Shown piece by piece: positions 63,046 to 64,000 of a stretch of DNA of 64,000 nucleotides; the stretch's first letter is position 1, and the number at the start of each line of letters is the position of its first letter. The position numbers and the translations under genes were made by a program. The notes under the pieces are model-generated. The model searched no databases. It had not been told where the DNA came from and worked only from the letters and a program-made list of their open reading frames with translations. The stretch is taken from contig NC_035435.2 in the NCBI RefSeq assembly GCF_002127325.2, positions 7,847,800 through 7,911,799 of the forward strand. The letters are read 5' to 3'. The stretch comes from Helianthus annuus (taxonomy: Eukaryota; Streptophyta; Magnoliopsida; Asterales; Asteraceae).

Positions 63046-64000
63046 GGAGAACCGTACCCGAAAGGAGGAGTTCTACAAAGCCTTATCTAACCAAGACTAG
63101 TATCTTCTTGGAAATTTTGCTAAATTAAAATAAAACATAGGGCTAGAACTCCATAAGTTTAATATCTATGTAGTCTTTATCTTAGTGTAATGTCTCTCTA
63201 TGATTTACAATGTTATGATGGTTTTTATGATTGATGGTTGTTTTGAGAATAAAACACACTCATGGTGGTAATGGATGAAAAAGGGAACGAGAAAAAATGG
63301 AACCATGCACGAAGAACAGAGCAACCCGACAAAAATCTCCATCACAGAAGGCTCAACACGGGCCGTGCCCAACCAACACGGCCCCGTGCTGAGCCCCTGC
63401 AGAAAAATCACCCAGTTCAGGTAACTGGACACGGGCCGTGTTCAGCGGACACGCCCCCGTGTCCAGGCTTCTGTTTCAATTCTGTAATTTCTGTTACTGG
63501 CACTTGACCACGGGGCCGTGCCCGGTGAACACGGGGCCGTGTCCAGAATGCCAGTAACATAAATCTTTGCTTTTTAACACACTTTTATACATTCTAATCA
63601 ACCAAAAATATTATTTTTGGACACATTGAGGACAATGTGTAATTTAAGTGTGGGGGGGATGCTAAAACCTTGAAATTTTGCAAAATCCTAAACACAAGCC
63701 TTACACAAAACTCTATTGGAACCGCTAAACACCCCAAATTTTTTCAAAAACTTTTTCAATTTTTTTTATTTACTTGTCTTAGTTTAAGTTGGGAATAACA
63801 AGTTCTAAAAAGGTTATATTTTTACAAGTTTACAACCGATAGCGTCGTGATAAAAAAAAAAGAACCAACATAAGAAAATTATGAAACGGCATAACAAGTC
63901 TAGTTTAAAATTCGATTATATATGCTTGGTCACATTAAAAACCCATTCCCACAAAAGTGAGTTTTGAGCCTTTATTGAGCATAAAAATACACATATTTAG
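63046..64000 (+). other. Tail of Athila-2 with central purine tract
   Basis: Non-coding. From about 63240 it aligns with the Athila-1 tail (14430 downwards, opposite strand). It contains CACGGG/CCGTG words at 63357-63545, the hairpin ACACATTG-AGGA-CAATGTGT at 63621-63640 and the purine tract AAGTGTGGGGGGGATGC at 63645-63661. The terminal tract and 3' LTR are beyond the window. Confidence 0.75.

Larger units (their letters stand above)
59329..64000 (+). mobile_element. Athila-2: Athila-type element with two non-gag-pol ORFs
   Basis: 5' LTR, Asp-tRNA-type primer site and tail match Athila-1, but the 2.6 kb after the primer site holds two other ORFs (213 and 147 codons) and no gag, protease, RT or integrase. 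The element runs off the right end of the window inside the conserved tail. GGCAC (59324-59328) would be the left target duplication. GGACACGGGGCCGTGTCC-type palindromes are scattered over LTR, leader, inter-ORF region and tail. Confidence 0.8.

Noticed and set aside
1..64000. Host protein-coding genes
   Set aside because: Every long frame with recognisable motifs belongs to a retroelement or MULE; no conserved cellular gene was recognised.

Overview
This is an intergenic, repeat-dominated stretch of a plant nuclear genome. The Copia accessory ORF, the gypsy LTR types and the overall style suggest a daisy-family (Asteraceae) genome such as sunflower, lettuce or a relative; that placement is inference from remembered element families. 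No ordinary host gene, tRNA, rRNA or CRISPR array is supported. Nearly every base belongs to a mobile element, and most of the value lies in how the elements are nested and in the short structured motifs they carry.

Layout. 1-915 (+): 3' end of a Copia element (Copia-1) with its LTR. 916-6152 (-): 5' part of a long-LTR element (element A) with a 3.66 kb LTR and a Pro/Gln-rich ORF. 6153-12542 (-): a related element (B) with a 4.3 kb LTR and a non-coding interior made of hairpin repeats. 12543-18959 (-): an Athila-type Ty3/gypsy element (Athila-1) with gag and protease but no RT or integrase. 18960-40927: a Mutator-like element (MULE-1) with a Ulp1-like protease gene (+) facing a FAR1-type transposase gene (-), split by a complete 13.4 kb Copia element (Copia-2, 22333-35699, target duplication GAGCT). 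40929-41009: a TA microsatellite. 41010-50291: a second Ulp1-carrying MULE (MULE-2) with no transposase, interrupted by a solo LTR (43813-47476, target duplication AAGAA). 50716-59087 (+): a Tekay-type chromovirus, truncated at both ends and broken by stops. 59329-64000 (+): Athila-2, with the LTR, primer site and tail of Athila-1 but two unrelated ORFs in place of gag-pol.

History. The left half reads as a stack: Athila-1 sits in the Lys/Glu-rich exon of MULE-1, B sits in the 3' LTR of Athila-1, A sits in the interior of B, and Copia-1 ends inside the interior of A. Copia-2 is a separate and recent insertion in the last Ulp1 exon of MULE-1; its LTRs differ at 2 of 457 positions.

Most interesting signals: (1) each of the two Ulp1-carrying MULEs is sprinkled with its own short word, the palindrome TGCACATGTGCA (15 exact copies) in MULE-1 and AAACGCCA (about 25 copies, almost all on one strand) in MULE-2; this resembles the element-specific address motifs of VANDAL anti-silencing systems. 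(2) Copia-2 and Athila-2 both carry an internal copy of their LTR promoter core (palindrome plus TATA box) followed by a plausible intron and an accessory ORF. (3) Hairpins with a constant loop and changing, still-paired stems occur beside the polypurine tracts of Athila and Tekay elements and in the interior of element A.
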